NCBI RefSeq assembly: GCF_039908645.1
Contig: NZ_CP150917.1
Span: 6,149,001 to 6,213,000 of the forward strand
Origin: Pseudomonas helvetica
GTDB taxonomy: Bacteria > Pseudomonadota > Gammaproteobacteria > Pseudomonadales > Pseudomonadaceae
Direction of reading: 5' to 3'
Length of the DNA stretch: 64,000 nucleotides
Shown: positions 53,061 through 64,000 of the stretch, in pieces
How positions within the stretch are numbered: the first letter of the stretch is position 1
Layout of the letters: every line of letters begins with the position of its first letter
Made by a program: the position numbers and the translations under genes
Notes under the pieces: generated by a model
What the model was told of the DNA's origin: nothing
Database searches by the model: none
The model's input: the letters and a program-made list of their open reading frames with translations, nothing else

Positions 53061-54647
53061 ATGCGCCTCGCTGCCCTACCGTTGTTGCTCGCCCCACTCT
53101 TGCTGAGCCCATTGGCCCAGGCTGCCGCTTTAAGCGTCTGCACCGAGGCCAGCCCGGAAGGGTTCGATGTCGTTCAATACAACTCGCTGACCACCACCAA
53201 CGCTTCGGCCGACGTGCTGATGAACCGCCTGGTGGACTTCGACACCACCAGTGGCAAAGTCGTCCCCAGCCTGGCTGACAGCTGGGAAGTGTCGGCTGAT
53301 GGCCTGACCTATATCTTCAAGCTGCTCCCACAGGTGAAGTTCCACCACACCGAGTACTTCACCCCGACCCGCGATCTGAACGCCGAAGACGTGAAGTTCA
53401 GCTTCGAGCGCATGCTCGACCCGGCCCACCCTTGGCACAAAGTCGCCCAAAGTGGCTTTCCTCACGCTCAATCGATGCAATTGCCTGCACTGATCAAGAA
53501 AATCGACGCGCTGGATCCGCTAACTGTGCGCTTTACCCTGGACCACCCCGACTCGACCTTCCTTGTCACCCTGAGCATGGGGTTTGCCTCGATCTATTCG
53601 GCCGAGTATGCCGACCAGTTGCTCAAGGCCGGCACGCCCGAGAAACTCAACAGCCAGCCAATTGGCAGCGGCCCGTTCATCTTCGGGCGCTTCCAGAAAG
53701 ATGCGTCGATTCGCTACAAGGCCAACCGCGACTACTTCGCCGGCAAACCGGCCGTGGACAGCCTGGTGTTCGCCATCACCCCGGACGCCAACGTGCGCTT
53801 GCAAAAACTGCGGCGCAACGAGTGCCAGATCGCCCTGTCGCCCAAACCGCTGGACGTGCAGGCCGCCGCCCAGGACCCGACCCTGAAGATCGAGAGCACG
53901 CCGGCGTTCATGACCGCGTTCGTGGCCATCAACAGTCAGCATCCGCCACTGGATAAACCCGAAGTCCGCCAGGCGATCAACCTCGCCTTCGACAAGGCCA
54001 GCTACCTCAAGGCCGTTTTCGAAGACACCGCGCAGGCTGCCAACGGTCCGTACCCGCCCAACACCTGGAGCTACGCCAAGGACTTGCCGGGCTATCCGAA
54101 AGACATCGCCAAGGCGCGCGCGCTGCTGGCCAAGGTCGGGCTCAAGGAGGGGTTTAAAACCACGATCTGGACCCGTCCGTCCGGCAGCCTGCTCAACCCG
54201 AATCCAAGCCTTGGCGCCCAGTTGCTGCAGGCGGACCTGGCCGAAGTCGGGATTCAGGCGGAAATCCGGGTGATTGAATGGGGCGAGCTGATTCGCCGCG
54301 CCAAGGCCGGCGAACACGACCTGCTGTTCATGGGCTGGTCCGGCGACAACGGTGACCCGGATAACTTTCTCACGCCACAGTTCTCCTGCGCGGCGGTCCA
54401 GTCCGGTACCAACTTCGCCCGCTACTGCGACCCGGCCCTGGATAAAGTTATCAGCGCCGGCAAGACCACCACCGAACAAGGCGTGCGCAGCAAGCTTTAC
54501 GAACAGGCCCAGGCGCAGATCCAGCAACAGGCGCTGTGGCTGCCACTGGCACACCCGACCGCCTACGCATTGACGCGCAAGGACGTTCAGGGCTACCAGG
54601 TCAGCCCGTTTGGCCGTCAGGATTACTCGAAAGTCAGCCTGAAATAG
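53061..54647 (+). CDS. ABC transporter solute-binding protein, family 5 (DppA-like)
   Basis: 528 residues with signal peptide MRLAALPLLLAPLLLSPLAQAAA. SBP_bac_5 hallmarks: VQYNSLTTTNASADVLMNRLVDFD, LADSWEVSADGLTYIFKL, DVKFSFERMLDP and GWSGDNGDPDNFL. Binds peptides or similar solutes in the periplasm. No permease or ATPase genes are next to it. Confidence 0.9.
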   Translation: MRLAALPLLLAPLLLSPLAQAAALSVCTEASPEGFDVVQYNSLTTTNASADVLMNRLVDFDTTSGKVVPSLADSWEVSADGLTYIFKLLPQVKFHHTEYFTPTRDLNAEDVKFSFERMLDPAHPWHKVAQSGFPHAQSMQLPALIKKIDALDPLTVRFTLDHPDSTFLVTLSMGFASIYSAEYADQLLKAGTPEKLNSQPIGSGPFIFGRFQKDASIRYKANRDYFAGKPAVDSLVFAITPDANVRLQKLRRNECQIALSPKPLDVQAAAQDPTLKIESTPAFMTAFVAINSQHPPLDKPEVRQAINLAFDKASYLKAVFEDTAQAANGPYPPNTWSYAKDLPGYPKDIAKARALLAKVGLKEGFKTTIWTRPSGSLLNPNPSLGAQLLQADLAEVGIQAEIRVIEWGELIRRAKAGEHDLLFMGWSGDNGDPDNFLTPQFSCAAVQSGTNFARYCDPALDKVISAGKTTTEQGVRSKLYEQAQAQIQQQALWLPLAHPTAYALTRKDVQGYQVSPFGRQDYSKVSLK

Positions 54648-54654
54648 CCCCGGA

Positions 54655-55329
54655 CTACATCCATCCGTACTCGGCCATCGACAGCGGATCGCCATCGCCG
54701 ACGATGAAATGGTCGAGTACCCGCACATCGATCAGGTCCAGCGCCTCTTGCAGGCGCCGGGTCAGCGCTCGATCCGCCTGACTGGGCTCGGCGCTGCCTG
54801 ACGGATGGTTGTGGCACAGGATCAACGCCGCGGCGTTGTGCGCCAGTGCACGCTTGACCACCTGACGTGGGTAGACACTGGCGCTGTCGATCGAGCCGCG
54901 AAACAGTATCTCGAACGCCAGCACCCGATGCCGGGAGTCCAGGAACAGACAGCCAAACACTTCATGCGGCTCATGGCGCAACATCGCCTTCAGGTAATTG
55001 CGCACCTCGATCGGGCTCTTGAGCACCGAGTCGCGACGCAAGCGTTCCGCCAAGTGCCGCCGCGCCATCTCCAGCACTGCCTGCAATTGGGCAAACTTTG
55101 CCGGCCCCAGCCCAAGTTGACTGCCAAACGTCTGCTGATCGGCCTCCAGCAACGTGCGCAGGCTGCCGAATTGATGCAACAGGTGTCGCGCCAGATCGAC
55201 TGCGCTTTTGCCGGTCACCCCGGTGCGTAGAAAGATCGCCAGTAACTCGGCGTCCGAAAGGCTCGCCGAACCCTGCTCCAGAAGCTTCTCCCGCGGACGC
55301 TCTGCCGCCGGCCAATCGCGAATGCTCAT
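54655..55329 (-). CDS. radC: RadC/JAB-domain DNA repair-associated protein
   Basis: 224 residues. N-terminal helix-hairpin-helix ([20 protein letters not shown]). JAMM metal motif: [15 protein letters not shown]. Start [17 protein letters not shown] is typical. Divergent from coaBC. Its exact role remains unsettled despite the name. Confidence 0.93.
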   Translation of the reverse strand: MSIRDWPAAERPREKLLEQGSASLSDAELLAIFLRTGVTGKSAVDLARHLLHQFGSLRTLLEADQQTFGSQLGLGPAKFAQLQAVLEMARRHLAERLRRDSVLKSPIEVRNYLKAMLRHEPHEVFGCLFLDSRHRVLAFEILFRGSIDSASVYPRQVVKRALAHNAAALILCHNHPSGSAEPSQADRALTRRLQEALDLIDVRVLDHFIVGDGDPLSMAEYGWM

Positions 55330-55462
55330 AGCACCTCCATGTGTGTGGGCGCCGCTGTTCCGTTGCGGTCGCTGTGATATCGTAGTCCATCTTTTTTGCG
55401 GGCGATTTCACCCTGGGGAGGGGTTTCGCCACGTAGTCATCAATGAATTGAAAGGCAGGCCT

Positions 55463-56671
55463 ATGCAGCGGCTGTATCGGAAACGCATCGTTCTCGGCGT
55501 CGGCGGCGGCATTGCCGCCTACAAGAGCGCCGAGCTGGTTCGCCGACTCATCGACCAGGGCGCCGAAGTGCGCGTGGTCATGACCCGCGGCGGCAGCGAG
55601 TTCATCACCCCGCTGACCATGCAGGCACTCTCCGGGCACCCGGTCCACCTGGACCTGCTGGACCCGGCGGCCGAAGCTGCGATGGGCCACATCGAGCTGG
55701 CCAAATGGGCCGACCTGGTGCTGATCGCGCCGGCCACCGCCGATCTGATCGCGCGCCTGGCCCAAGGCATCGCCAATGACCTGCTGACCACCCTGGTACT
55801 GGCCACCGACGCCACCGTCGCGCTGGCCCCGGCGATGAACCAGGCCATGTGGCGCGACCCGGCCACCCAGGCCAACACTCAATTGCTCGAAAGCCGTGGC
55901 TTCAAGGTCTTCGGCCCGGCGTCCGGCAGCCAGGCCTGCGGCGACGTCGGCATGGGCCGCATGCTCGAAGCCGACGATCTGGCGCAATGCGCCGCCGACT
56001 GCTTCCAGCGTCAGGCGCTGACCGGCAAACACGTACTGATCACTGCCGGTCCGACCCAGGAAAACATCGACCCGGTGCGCTACATCACCAACCACAGCTC
56101 CGGGAAAATGGGCTTTGCGCTGGCCGAAGCCGCGGTTGAAGCCGGCGCCCGGGTGACCTTGATCACCGGCCCCGTGCACCTGCCGACCCCGGATCGCGTC
56201 ACCCGGATTGACGTGGTCAGCGCCCGCGACATGCTCGCCGCCTGTGAAGCCGCGATCCCTTGCGACCTGTTCATCGCGTCTGCTGCGGTTGCGGACTATC
56301 GTCCGGAAGTCGTCGCCCCACAAAAACTCAAGAAAGACCCTACGAACGGCGACGGCTTGTTGCTGCAAATGGTCCGCAACCCAGACATTCTGGCGACCAT
56401 AGCCACACGCCCCGACCGTCCGTTCAGTGTTGGTTTCGCCGCCGAAACCGAACACCTGCTCGACTACGCTGCACGCAAGCTGAAAGACAAAAACCTCGAC
56501 CTGATCGTCGCCAACGACGTGGCCAACCCGAGCATTGGCTTCAACAGCGAGGAAAACGCTTGCAGCGTGATCGACCGGGAGTTGCACGCAACACTCTTCG
56601 CCCAGACCAGCAAGGGCAAAATCGCCCGCCAGCTGATCACTTTTATCGCCGAACGTCTGAACCAGGTTTAA
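55463..56671 (+). CDS. coaBC: Phosphopantothenoylcysteine decarboxylase/synthetase
   Basis: 402 residues from ATG 55463. CoaC part: [18 protein letters not shown], the PAMNQAMW substrate motif and [12 protein letters not shown] with the catalytic Cys. CoaB part from about residue 190: [26 protein letters not shown] and the synthetase tail. It performs two steps of coenzyme A synthesis. Followed by dut after 5 bases. Confidence 0.95.
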   Translation: MQRLYRKRIVLGVGGGIAAYKSAELVRRLIDQGAEVRVVMTRGGSEFITPLTMQALSGHPVHLDLLDPAAEAAMGHIELAKWADLVLIAPATADLIARLAQGIANDLLTTLVLATDATVALAPAMNQAMWRDPATQANTQLLESRGFKVFGPASGSQACGDVGMGRMLEADDLAQCAADCFQRQALTGKHVLITAGPTQENIDPVRYITNHSSGKMGFALAEAAVEAGARVTLITGPVHLPTPDRVTRIDVVSARDMLAACEAAIPCDLFIASAAVADYRPEVVAPQKLKKDPTNGDGLLLQMVRNPDILATIATRPDRPFSVGFAAETEHLLDYAARKLKDKNLDLIVANDVANPSIGFNSEENACSVIDRELHATLFAQTSKGKIARQLITFIAERLNQV

Positions 56672-56676
56672 CTCGC

Positions 56677-57132
56677 ATGCACGCTTTACAAGCCAAGATC
56701 CTCGACCCACGCATTGGCCGCGAATTCCCGCTGCCGCAGTACGCCACGCCAGGCTCCGCCGGCCTCGACCTGCGGGCGATGCTGGAACAGGACACGGTCA
56801 TCAAGCCGGGTGAAACCCTGCTGATCCCGACCGGCCTGTCGGTGTACATCGGCGATCCGGGCCTCGCCGCACTGATCCTGCCGCGCTCGGGCCTGGGCCA
56901 TAAGCACGGCATCGTGCTGGGCAATCTGGTCGGGCTGATCGACTCCGATTACCAGGGTCCGCTGATGGTCTCCTGCTGGAACCGCGGCCAGACCGACTTC
57001 AACATCGTGGTCGGCGAACGCCTTGCCCAACTGGTGCTGGTGCCGGTGGTTCAGGCGCACTTCGAGATGGTGGAAGAGTTCGTCGAAACCCAGCGCGGCA
57101 CCGGCGGATTCGGACACTCGGGCACCAATTGA
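56677..57132 (+). CDS. dut: dUTP pyrophosphatase
   Basis: 151 residues. Trimeric dUTPase motifs in order: [41 protein letters not shown] and [10 protein letters not shown]. It keeps dUTP low and feeds dTMP synthesis. Directly after coaBC, the common gammaproteobacterial order. Confidence 0.96.
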   Translation: MHALQAKILDPRIGREFPLPQYATPGSAGLDLRAMLEQDTVIKPGETLLIPTGLSVYIGDPGLAALILPRSGLGHKHGIVLGNLVGLIDSDYQGPLMVSCWNRGQTDFNIVVGERLAQLVLVPVVQAHFEMVEEFVETQRGTGGFGHSGTN

Positions 57133-57148
57133 TACGATGGAGATCCTC

Positions 57149-57243
57149 TGTGGCGAGGGAGCTTGCTCCCGCTGGGCTGCGTAGCGACCCCCGAGACTTT
57201 GTGGGCGCTACGCACCCAAGCGGGAGCAAGCTCCCTCGCCACA
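57149..57243. repeat. REPIN (gtggcgagggagcttgctccc type)
   Basis: tgtggcgagggagcttgctc and inverted gagcaagctccctcgccaca arms. The inner spacer also pairs (gctgcgtagcg / cgctacgcac). Confidence 0.88.
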
Positions 57244-57431
57244 ATGTTTATGCAGTCTCACTTGCAAGGTTCACCGCGAGAATCAAGGCATGAGCCGGCT
57301 TTCATGAGTGTCATGGCCCTTTCGCACCACGAACTCTCTGCGGAAAACGCCGTCATAACTTCCAGTTTGAGCCTGCCGACGAATGATTCGCAGGCAGGTC
57401 CAGCCACTTTCGAGATGGAGCATTTCCACAG

Positions 57432-58829
57432 ATGAGCACCCCAACCCGCGTCGCCCCCAAGTTCCCCGACAGCATTTTCCGCGCCTACGATATTCGTGGC
57501 ACCGTTCCGGAATTTCTGAACGCTGAAACGGCTTACTGGCTCGGTCGCGCCATCGGTGCCCAAAGTCTGGCCCAGGATGAGCCGAATGTTTCTGTCGGCC
57601 GTGATGGTCGCCTTTCCGGCCCGGAGCTGGTGGAACAACTGATTCAGGGCCTGTACGACAGCGGCTGCCACGTCAGCGACGTCGGCCTGGTGCCAACCCC
57701 GGCGCTCTATTACGCGGCCAACGTGCTGGCCGGCAAGTCTGGCGTAATGCTCACCGGCAGCCACAACCCGTCGAACTACAACGGCTTCAAAATCGTCATC
57801 GCCGGCGACACCCTGGCCAACGAACAGATCCAGGCCCTGCATGACCGCCTGAAAACCAACAACCTGAGCAGCGGCAAGGGCAGCATCACCAAAGTCGAGA
57901 TCCTCGACCGCTACAGCGCCGAAATCGTCCAGGACATCAAGCTGGCCCGACGCTTGAAAGTCGTGGTCGACTGCGGCAACGGTGCCGCCGGCGTTATCGC
58001 GCCTCAGTTGATCGAAGCGCTGAACTGCGAAGTCATCCCGCTGTTCTGCGACGTCGATGGAAACTTCCCGAATCACCACCCGGATCCGGGCAAGCCTGAA
58101 AACCTGGTGGACCTGATAGCCAAGGTCAAGGAAACCAACGCCGACCTGGGCCTGGCCTTCGACGGTGACGGCGACCGCGTCGGCGTGGTGACCAATACCG
58201 GCGACATCGTGTTCCCGGACCGCCTGCTGATGCTGTTCGCCAAGGATGTGGTTGCACGCAACCCGGACGCCGAGATCATCTTCGACGTCAAATGCACCCG
58301 TCGCCTGACACCGCTGATCAAGGAATATGGCGGCCGCCCGCTGATGTGGAAAACCGGTCATTCGTTGATCAAGAAGAAGATGAAACAAACCGGCGCCCTG
58401 CTCGCAGGCGAAATGAGCGGGCACATCTTCTTCAAGGAGCGCTGGTTCGGTTTCGACGACGGTATTTACAGCGCCGCGCGGCTGCTGGAGATCCTCAGCA
58501 AGGAAAAATCCACTGCGCAAGAGTTGTTCGAGACCTTCCCGAACGATATTTCTACGCCAGAAATCAATATCCATGTGACCGAAGAGAGCAAATTCAGCAT
58601 CATTGATGCACTGCACGATGCCCGTTGGGGTGAAGGCGCCGAATTGACCACCATCGACGGTGTGCGAGTCGACTATGCCAAAGGCTGGGGCCTGGTTCGC
58701 GCGTCCAACACCACACCGGTGCTGGTCCTGCGTTTCGAGGCCGATAACGACGCCGAACTGCAGCGCATCAAGGACGTGTTCCACACCCAACTGAAACGTG
58801 TTGCACCTGACCTCCAACTACCATTTTGA
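57432..58829 (+). CDS. algC: Phosphomannomutase/phosphoglucomutase
   Basis: 465 residues. Phosphoserine loop TGSHNPSNYNG, metal loop DGDGDRVG, sugar loop GEMSGHIFF and phosphate-binding RASNTTPVLVLRFE. It interconverts hexose 1- and 6-phosphates for alginate, LPS and rhamnolipid precursors. Followed by argB. Confidence 0.95.
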   Translation: MSTPTRVAPKFPDSIFRAYDIRGTVPEFLNAETAYWLGRAIGAQSLAQDEPNVSVGRDGRLSGPELVEQLIQGLYDSGCHVSDVGLVPTPALYYAANVLAGKSGVMLTGSHNPSNYNGFKIVIAGDTLANEQIQALHDRLKTNNLSSGKGSITKVEILDRYSAEIVQDIKLARRLKVVVDCGNGAAGVIAPQLIEALNCEVIPLFCDVDGNFPNHHPDPGKPENLVDLIAKVKETNADLGLAFDGDGDRVGVVTNTGDIVFPDRLLMLFAKDVVARNPDAEIIFDVKCTRRLTPLIKEYGGRPLMWKTGHSLIKKKMKQTGALLAGEMSGHIFFKERWFGFDDGIYSAARLLEILSKEKSTAQELFETFPNDISTPEINIHVTEESKFSIIDALHDARWGEGAELTTIDGVRVDYAKGWGLVRASNTTPVLVLRFEADNDAELQRIKDVFHTQLKRVAPDLQLPF

Positions 58830-59774
<945 letters not shown>

Positions 59775-59784
59775 GCAACACACA

Positions 59785-59827
59785 CAAAAAGACCCCGCTC
59801 AGCCTGGCTGAGCGGGGTCTTTTTTTG
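59785..59827. terminator. Bidirectional rho-independent terminator after argB
   Basis: aaaaagaccccgctcag-cctgg-ctgagcggggtcttttttt: a 12-bp GC-rich stem with A and T tracts, between convergent argB and pyrE. Confidence 0.95.
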
Positions 59828-59853
59828 CCTGCGATCTCAATAGGACAGCATTT

Positions 59854-59948
59854 TGTGGCGAGGGAGCTTGCTCCCGCTTGAGTGCGCAGCGCTCACAAAA
59901 TCCTTGGGTCTGCTACGCAGCCCAGCGGGAGCAAGCTCCCTCGCCACA
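59854..59948. repeat. REPIN
   Basis: tgtggcgagggagcttgctc and inverted gagcaagctccctcgccaca arms with a pairing spacer, the same family as at 57149. Confidence 0.88.
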
Positions 59949-59974
59949 CAAGCTCGCCCCCATAAGCGTTGTGG

Positions 59975-60619
59975 TTAGACGCCGAACTGCGCGCGGTAGG
60001 CTTCTACCGCTGGCAAATGCTGCTTGAGCTGTGGATCGTCGGCGAGGAATTCCAGCACCTGATTCAGCGAAACAATGCTGATCACCGGGATACCGAAGTC
60101 ACGCTCCACTTCCTGGATTGCCGACAATTCACCGTTGCCACGCTCCTGACGGTTCAGCGCGATCAGCACGCCGGCCGCCTTGGCGCCTTCCTGGGAAGCG
60201 ATGATCTGCATCACTTCACGGATTGCGGTACCGGCGGTGATCACGTCGTCGATGATCAGCACGTCGCCGGTCAATGGCGCGCCGACCAGGCTGCCGCCTT
60301 CGCCGTGGGCCTTGGCCTCCTTGCGATTGAAGCACCATGGCAGATCGCGGTCATGGTGCTCGGCCAATGCCACGGCGGTGGTCGCCGCCAAAGGAATGCC
60401 TTTGTACGCTGGGCCAAACAGCACGTCGAACGCGATGCCGCTCTCGACGATGGCTGCCGCGTAGAAACGACCCAGCTGCGCCAGCGCAGAACCCGAGTTG
60501 AAAAGGCCGGCATTGAAGAAGTAAGGACTGGTACGCCCGGACTTCAGGGTGAACTCACCGAAGCGCAAAACGCCGCGATCGATGGCAAAACGAATGAAGT
60601 CGCGCTGATACGCTTGCAT
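59975..60619 (-). CDS. pyrE: Orotate phosphoribosyltransferase
   Basis: 214 residues from ATG 60619 ([12 protein letters not shown]). PRPP motif [14 protein letters not shown] and the catalytic-loop [26 protein letters not shown]. Fifth step of pyrimidine synthesis. Divergent from crc across 82 bases, the usual Pseudomonas order. Confidence 0.96.
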   Translation of the reverse strand: MQAYQRDFIRFAIDRGVLRFGEFTLKSGRTSPYFFNAGLFNSGSALAQLGRFYAAAIVESGIAFDVLFGPAYKGIPLAATTAVALAEHHDRDLPWCFNRKEAKAHGEGGSLVGAPLTGDVLIIDDVITAGTAIREVMQIIASQEGAKAAGVLIALNRQERGNGELSAIQEVERDFGIPVISIVSLNQVLEFLADDPQLKQHLPAVEAYRAQFGV

Positions 60620-60701
60620 GAAAAAAACCCCAAATACCACGGATTTAGCTAATTAGGTAGACGCCGTGTATCATACACGCACGCGATTTTTGGGGCCATT
60701 T

Positions 60702-61481
60702 ATGCGGATCATCAGTGTGAACGTCAATGGTATTCAGGCTGCAGTCGAGCGTGGTTTGCTCAGTTGGCTGCAGGCACAGAATGCCGACGTCATCTGCCTG
60801 CAGGACACCCGCGCCTCCGCCTTTGAACTGGACGATCCAGCCTTCCAACTGGATGGCTACTTCCTTTATGCCTGCGATGCCGAAGTTCCCGCCCAAGGTG
60901 GCGTGGCTTTGTACTCGCGGTTGCAACCGAAGGCTGTCATCAGCGGTCTCGGCTTTGAGACGGCCGACCGCTACGGGCGCTACCTGCAAGCCGATTTCGA
61001 CAAGGTCAGCATCGCGACCTTGCTGCTCCCTTCGGGGCAGAACGGCGATGAAGACTTGAACCAGAAGTTCAAGCTAATGGACGATTTCGCCCGTTATCTG
61101 GATAAACAGCGACGCAAACGTCGCGAGTACATTTATTGTGGCTCGCTGTACGTGGCGCAACAGAAGCTGGATATCAAGAACTGGCGCGACAGCCAGCAAT
61201 CCCCGGGCTTCCTGGCGCCAGAGCGTGCCTGGATGGACGAGATTGTCGGCAACATGGGGTATGTCGATGCCCTGCGCGAAGTCAGCCGCGAAGGCGATCA
61301 GTACAGCTGGTGGCCAGACAACGAACAGGCTGAAATGCTCAACCTGGGCTGGCGTTTCGACTACCAGCTGCTGACCCCGGGTCTGCGCCGCTTTGTACGC
61401 AGCGCTCGCTTGCCACGTCAGCCGCGGTTCTCGCAACACGCGCCGTTGATCGTGGACTACGACTGGACGCTGACGATCTAA
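60702..61481 (+). CDS. crc: Catabolite repression control protein Crc
   Basis: 259 residues from ATG 60702. Exonuclease III-like fold (MRIISVNVNGIQAAVERG.LSWLQ, DVICLQDTR, PRFSQHAPLIVDYDW). Several nuclease residues are replaced; for example the 'E' of the LQE motif is Asp here. Crc works with Hfq to repress translation of catabolic mRNAs in pseudomonads. Confidence 0.94.
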   Translation: MRIISVNVNGIQAAVERGLLSWLQAQNADVICLQDTRASAFELDDPAFQLDGYFLYACDAEVPAQGGVALYSRLQPKAVISGLGFETADRYGRYLQADFDKVSIATLLLPSGQNGDEDLNQKFKLMDDFARYLDKQRRKRREYIYCGSLYVAQQKLDIKNWRDSQQSPGFLAPERAWMDEIVGNMGYVDALREVSREGDQYSWWPDNEQAEMLNLGWRFDYQLLTPGLRRFVRSARLPRQPRFSQHAPLIVDYDWTLTI

Positions 61482-61499
61482 GCGTCTTTTCGCAGCTGC

Positions 61500-61532
61500 A
61501 AAAAAGCCGACAGAGATGTCGGCTTTTTTGTA
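61500..61532 (+). terminator. Rho-independent terminator after crc
   Basis: aaaaaagccgaca-gaga-tgtcggcttttttg: a 9-bp stem followed by a T tract. Confidence 0.93.
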
Positions 61533-61546
61533 GACGCCCAACTCCC

Positions 61547-61635
61547 GTAGGAGCAAGGCTTGCCCGCGATGAACGATAACGCGATGCACCTGATACACCG
61601 CGGCGCCTCAATCGCGAGCAAGCCTTGCCCCTACA
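61547..61635. repeat. REPIN
   Basis: cgtaggagcaaggcttgccc and inverted agcaagccttgcccctacag arms; one arm has diverged (cgcgagcaag). Confidence 0.8.
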
Positions 61636-61653
61636 GGTCGATGTGGTTGCGGG

Positions 61654-62022
61654 TTATTTGATCGGCCGCCAGGTGAAGGGGTAGCGGTAAGCCACGCCCT
61701 CATTCGCCTTGACGCCGCCAATGATGGTCAGCACCACCGCAGCGATCACCAGCAAGCCGAACAGCGGGATGCCGATCAATACGAACATCAGCGGAATACA
61801 GATCGTGGCCGCCACCGCCACGGTGATCTGGAAATTCAGCGCTTCCTTGCCCTGCGCGTCGATGAACGGGTCCTGCTCGCGCTTCATCTGCCACAGGATC
61901 AGCGGCCCGATCAGGCTGCCGAACGGAAACCAGTAGCCAAGAAACGCCGACAAATGACAGAACATCGCCCATTGCCTGACTTCCTGGCTCGGTGCGGGTG
62001 CGGGTAGCTGCTCGTCATTCAT
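61654..62022 (-). CDS. DUF4870 membrane protein
   Basis: 122 residues. Hydrophilic N-terminus, then QWAMFCHLSAFLGYWFPFGSLIGPLILWQ and two further membrane segments (VAVAATICIPLMFVLI, LFGLLVIAAVVLTIIGG). This is the DUF4870/Tic20-like pattern. Function unknown. Thirty-four bases past rph on the same strand. Confidence 0.87.
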   Translation of the reverse strand: MNDEQLPAPAPSQEVRQWAMFCHLSAFLGYWFPFGSLIGPLILWQMKREQDPFIDAQGKEALNFQITVAVAATICIPLMFVLIGIPLFGLLVIAAVVLTIIGGVKANEGVAYRYPFTWRPIK

Positions 62023-62056
62023 GGCGCTCTCCTTATCCTGGAATGAGTTCGAATCG

Positions 62057-62779
62057 TCAGTCAGCCAACGCAGCGTTCTGCAGATCGAAAATATCGTTCA
62101 TGCCTTTCTTCGCCAGCTCCAGCATCGCGTTCAGCTCTTCAGGCTGGAACGGCGCGCCTTCAGCGGTGCCCTGCACTTCGATGAAACCACCGGTGCTGGT
62201 CATCACCACGTTCAGGTCGGTCTCGGCAGCCGAGTCTTCCAGGTAGTCCAGATCCAGCACTGGCTCGCCCTGATACATGCCCACGGACACAGCAGCAATC
62301 ATCTGCTTGAGCGGGTCACCGCCTTTCAGGCCGCCGCGTTTCTTGATCACTTTCAAGGCGTCGACCAGCGCAACCATGGCGCCAGTGATCGAGGCAGTAC
62401 GCGTACCGCCGTCGGCCTGGATCACGTCGCAGTCGACGTACAGGGTCACGTCGCCCAGCTTGGACATGTCCAGCGCAGCGCGCAGGGAACGACCGATCAG
62501 ACGCTGGATCTCCAGCGTACGGCCGCCTTGCTTGCCGCGGCTCGCTTCACGCTGGTTACGCTCGCCAGTGGCGCGCGGCAGCATGCCGTATTCGGCGGTC
62601 AGCCAGCCTTGGCCCTGCCCCTTGAGGAAGCGCGGCACGCCGTTTTCGACGCTGACGGTGCAGATCACCTTGGTATCACCGAACTCGACCAGTACAGATC
62701 CCTCGGCGTGTTTGGTGTAGTTGCGGGTAATGCGGATCGAGCGGAGCTGATCGGCAGCGCGACCACTTGGACGTTTCAT
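62057..62779 (-). CDS. rph: Ribonuclease PH
   Basis: 240 residues. [15 protein letters not shown] start, [26 protein letters not shown] and [20 protein letters not shown] phosphorolytic 3' exoribonuclease that trims tRNA. Divergent from yicC. Confidence 0.96.
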   Translation of the reverse strand: MKRPSGRAADQLRSIRITRNYTKHAEGSVLVEFGDTKVICTVSVENGVPRFLKGQGQGWLTAEYGMLPRATGERNQREASRGKQGGRTLEIQRLIGRSLRAALDMSKLGDVTLYVDCDVIQADGGTRTASITGAMVALVDALKVIKKRGGLKGGDPLKQMIAAVSVGMYQGEPVLDLDYLEDSAAETDLNVVMTSTGGFIEVQGTAEGAPFQPEELNAMLELAKKGMNDIFDLQNAALAD

Positions 62780-63049
62780 AGAGGAACACCTGTACAGAGG
62801 ACGGAAATCTGCCGAGCATTATAGGGCGACCAGGCGCGCCTGGGCACTTCTAAAAAAAACGGGCGACGAGCGAGGGCTCTGAACCGGGCTCTGCGACGAC
62901 CTGCAGCGCTTTGTCACACGCGCCATTTGGGAGCATCCGCCGCACTGCGCTACAATCCTGCGCCTTTGCAGCCTGTGGGCTTTAATTCATCTAACCAGGT
63001 CCGTTGAGCCCGCTGGGTTCGGCGCCGGCCTGAATCGCGAGGTACCTCC

Positions 63050-63913
63050 ATGGTGCACAGCATGACCGCCTTCGCCCGCGTCGAAAAAGCCGGCAGCCAG
63101 GGCACCCTGAGCTGGGAGCTGCGTTCGGTCAACAGCCGTTACCTGGAACCGCACCTGCGCCTGCCCGAGTCCTTTCGCGACCTCGAAGGCAACGTGCGCG
63201 AAGCACTGCGTCAGGGCCTGTCGCGCGGCAAGCTCGAATGCACCCTGCGCTTCACCGAAGAAACCGCCGGCAAACCGCTGCAAGTCGACCGCGAACGCGC
63301 CGCGCAACTGGTCGCCGCCGCCGAGACCGTCGCCAGCCTGATCAAGAACCCTTCAGCCCTCAACCCGCTGGAAGTGCTGGCCTGGCCTGGCGTGCTGGTT
63401 GCCGATGCAAGCGACCCGCAAGCGCTCAACGCCGAGGCGCTGGCCCTGTTCAATGAAGGCCTCAAGGAACTCAAGGCTGGCCGCGAGCGCGAAGGTGCGG
63501 AGCTGGCCCGACTGATCAACGAACGCCTGACGTCGATTGAAGAAGACGTGGTGACCCTGCGCGAACTGGTTCCGCAGATGCTCGCCACCCAGCGTCAGAA
63601 GGTGCTCGACCGCTTTGCCGACATGAAGGCCGAGCTCGACCCGCAGCGCCTGGAACAGGAAATGGTCATGCTCGCGCAAAAAAGCGACGTCGCCGAAGAA
63701 CTGGACCGCCTGAGCACCCACATCATCGAAGTTCGCCGCGTGCTCAAGTCCGGCGGCGCTGCCGGTCGGCGCCTCGACTTCCTGATGCAGGAGCTCAACC
63801 GCGAAGCCAATACACTGGGCTCCAAAGCCTTCGACCCGCGCAGCACCCAGGCTGCGGTCAACCTCAAAGTGTTGATCGAGCAGATGCGCGAACAAGTGCA
63901 GAACATTGAGTAA
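63050..63913 (+). CDS. yicC: YicC-family endoribonuclease
   Basis: 287 residues. SMTAFARVE at the start, the central ELRSVNSRYLEPHLRLPESFRDLE, and the C-terminal DFLMQELNREANTLGSKAFDPRSTQAAVNLKVLIEQMREQVQNIE (in parts). Members are stress-linked RNases. Twelve bases before gmk. Confidence 0.93.
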   Translation: MVHSMTAFARVEKAGSQGTLSWELRSVNSRYLEPHLRLPESFRDLEGNVREALRQGLSRGKLECTLRFTEETAGKPLQVDRERAAQLVAAAETVASLIKNPSALNPLEVLAWPGVLVADASDPQALNAEALALFNEGLKELKAGREREGAELARLINERLTSIEEDVVTLRELVPQMLATQRQKVLDRFADMKAELDPQRLEQEMVMLAQKSDVAEELDRLSTHIIEVRRVLKSGGAAGRRLDFLMQELNREANTLGSKAFDPRSTQAAVNLKVLIEQMREQVQNIE

Positions 63914-63925
63914 GGCTACCCCGAC

Positions 63926-64000
63926 ATGACCCACAGCACTGGCACCCTGTACATCATTTCCGCCCCGTCCGGCGCTGGCAAAACCAGCCTGGTCAAGGAC
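63926..64000 (+). CDS. gmk: Guanylate kinase, N-terminal part (cut by window edge)
   Basis: 25 codons visible: MTHSTGTLYIISAPSGAG, with the P-loop APSGAGKTSLVKD. The yicC-gmk order is standard in pseudomonads. Confidence 0.92.
   Translation, partial: MTHSTGTLYIISAPSGAGKTSLVKD

Noticed and set aside
54971..56710. 579-codon frame antisense to radC leader and coaBC
   Set aside because: Same effect; coaBC on the other strand is unmistakable.

Overview
The window is a piece of a Pseudomonas chromosome. The backbone is GC-rich and carries the gene order rpmB-rpmG, radC/coaBC-dut-algC-argB, pyrE/crc and rph/yicC-gmk, with dadA-ridA-alr(dadX), dadR, cycB and many REP/REPIN repeats. This fits the P. 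fluorescens group. The organism call rests on protein recognition only, with no database search.

Positions 1-23611 are the right part of a Tn7-like transposon inserted in comM (yifB); its other end lies outside the window. At the right end, a terminus reading TGT...ACA abuts a comM fragment of about 216 codons that begins just before the Walker B motif. Reading inward are spaced TnsB-type repeats, then a tightly overlapping operon tnsA-tnsB-tnsC-tniQ-tniE. This order matches the Tn6022/AbaR family, which is known for comM insertion. A 610-residue protein with a possible TnsE-like pattern abuts tniE tail to tail.

The cargo (1-15604) looks like a defence/accessory island. The most unusual part is 3513-7777. 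One strand carries a small Gly-rich-N-terminus protein, a PfkB kinase/nucleoside deoxyribosyltransferase fusion, a QueC-like enzyme and a SagB-type nitroreductase. A convergent, overlapping pair follows, encoding a D12-class adenine methylase and an OGG2-like HhH-GPD glycosylase. I know of no described system with this composition. Other cargo: a partial LOTUS/OST-HTH-like protein, an unrecognised 699-residue protein, a coiled-coil membrane protein, an AbrB + ParS-like antitoxin-type protein beside a duplicated DUF6957-like gene (one copy broken), an AbiEi-type antitoxin with an 11-bp inverted-repeat operator, and an AAA ATPase-subtilase pair.

Positions 24265-64000 are backbone. They hold an aldose-epimerase-like secreted protein, a Cache chemoreceptor, a LysR/MATE pair, a GGDEF-EAL protein, rep, xpt and an acetyl-CoA hydrolase family gene. 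Next come cycB, a PuuR-like regulator, the D-alanine catabolic dad cluster, polyamine-type oxidoreductase and aldehyde dehydrogenase genes, a MocR regulator, a PLD-family lipoprotein and an MFS transporter. An IS110-family element sits inside a REP sequence at 48763-49930. Ribosomal protein genes and the coaBC-dut-algC-argB-pyrE-crc-rph-yicC-gmk stretch complete the window. No tRNA, rRNA or CRISPR array was seen.
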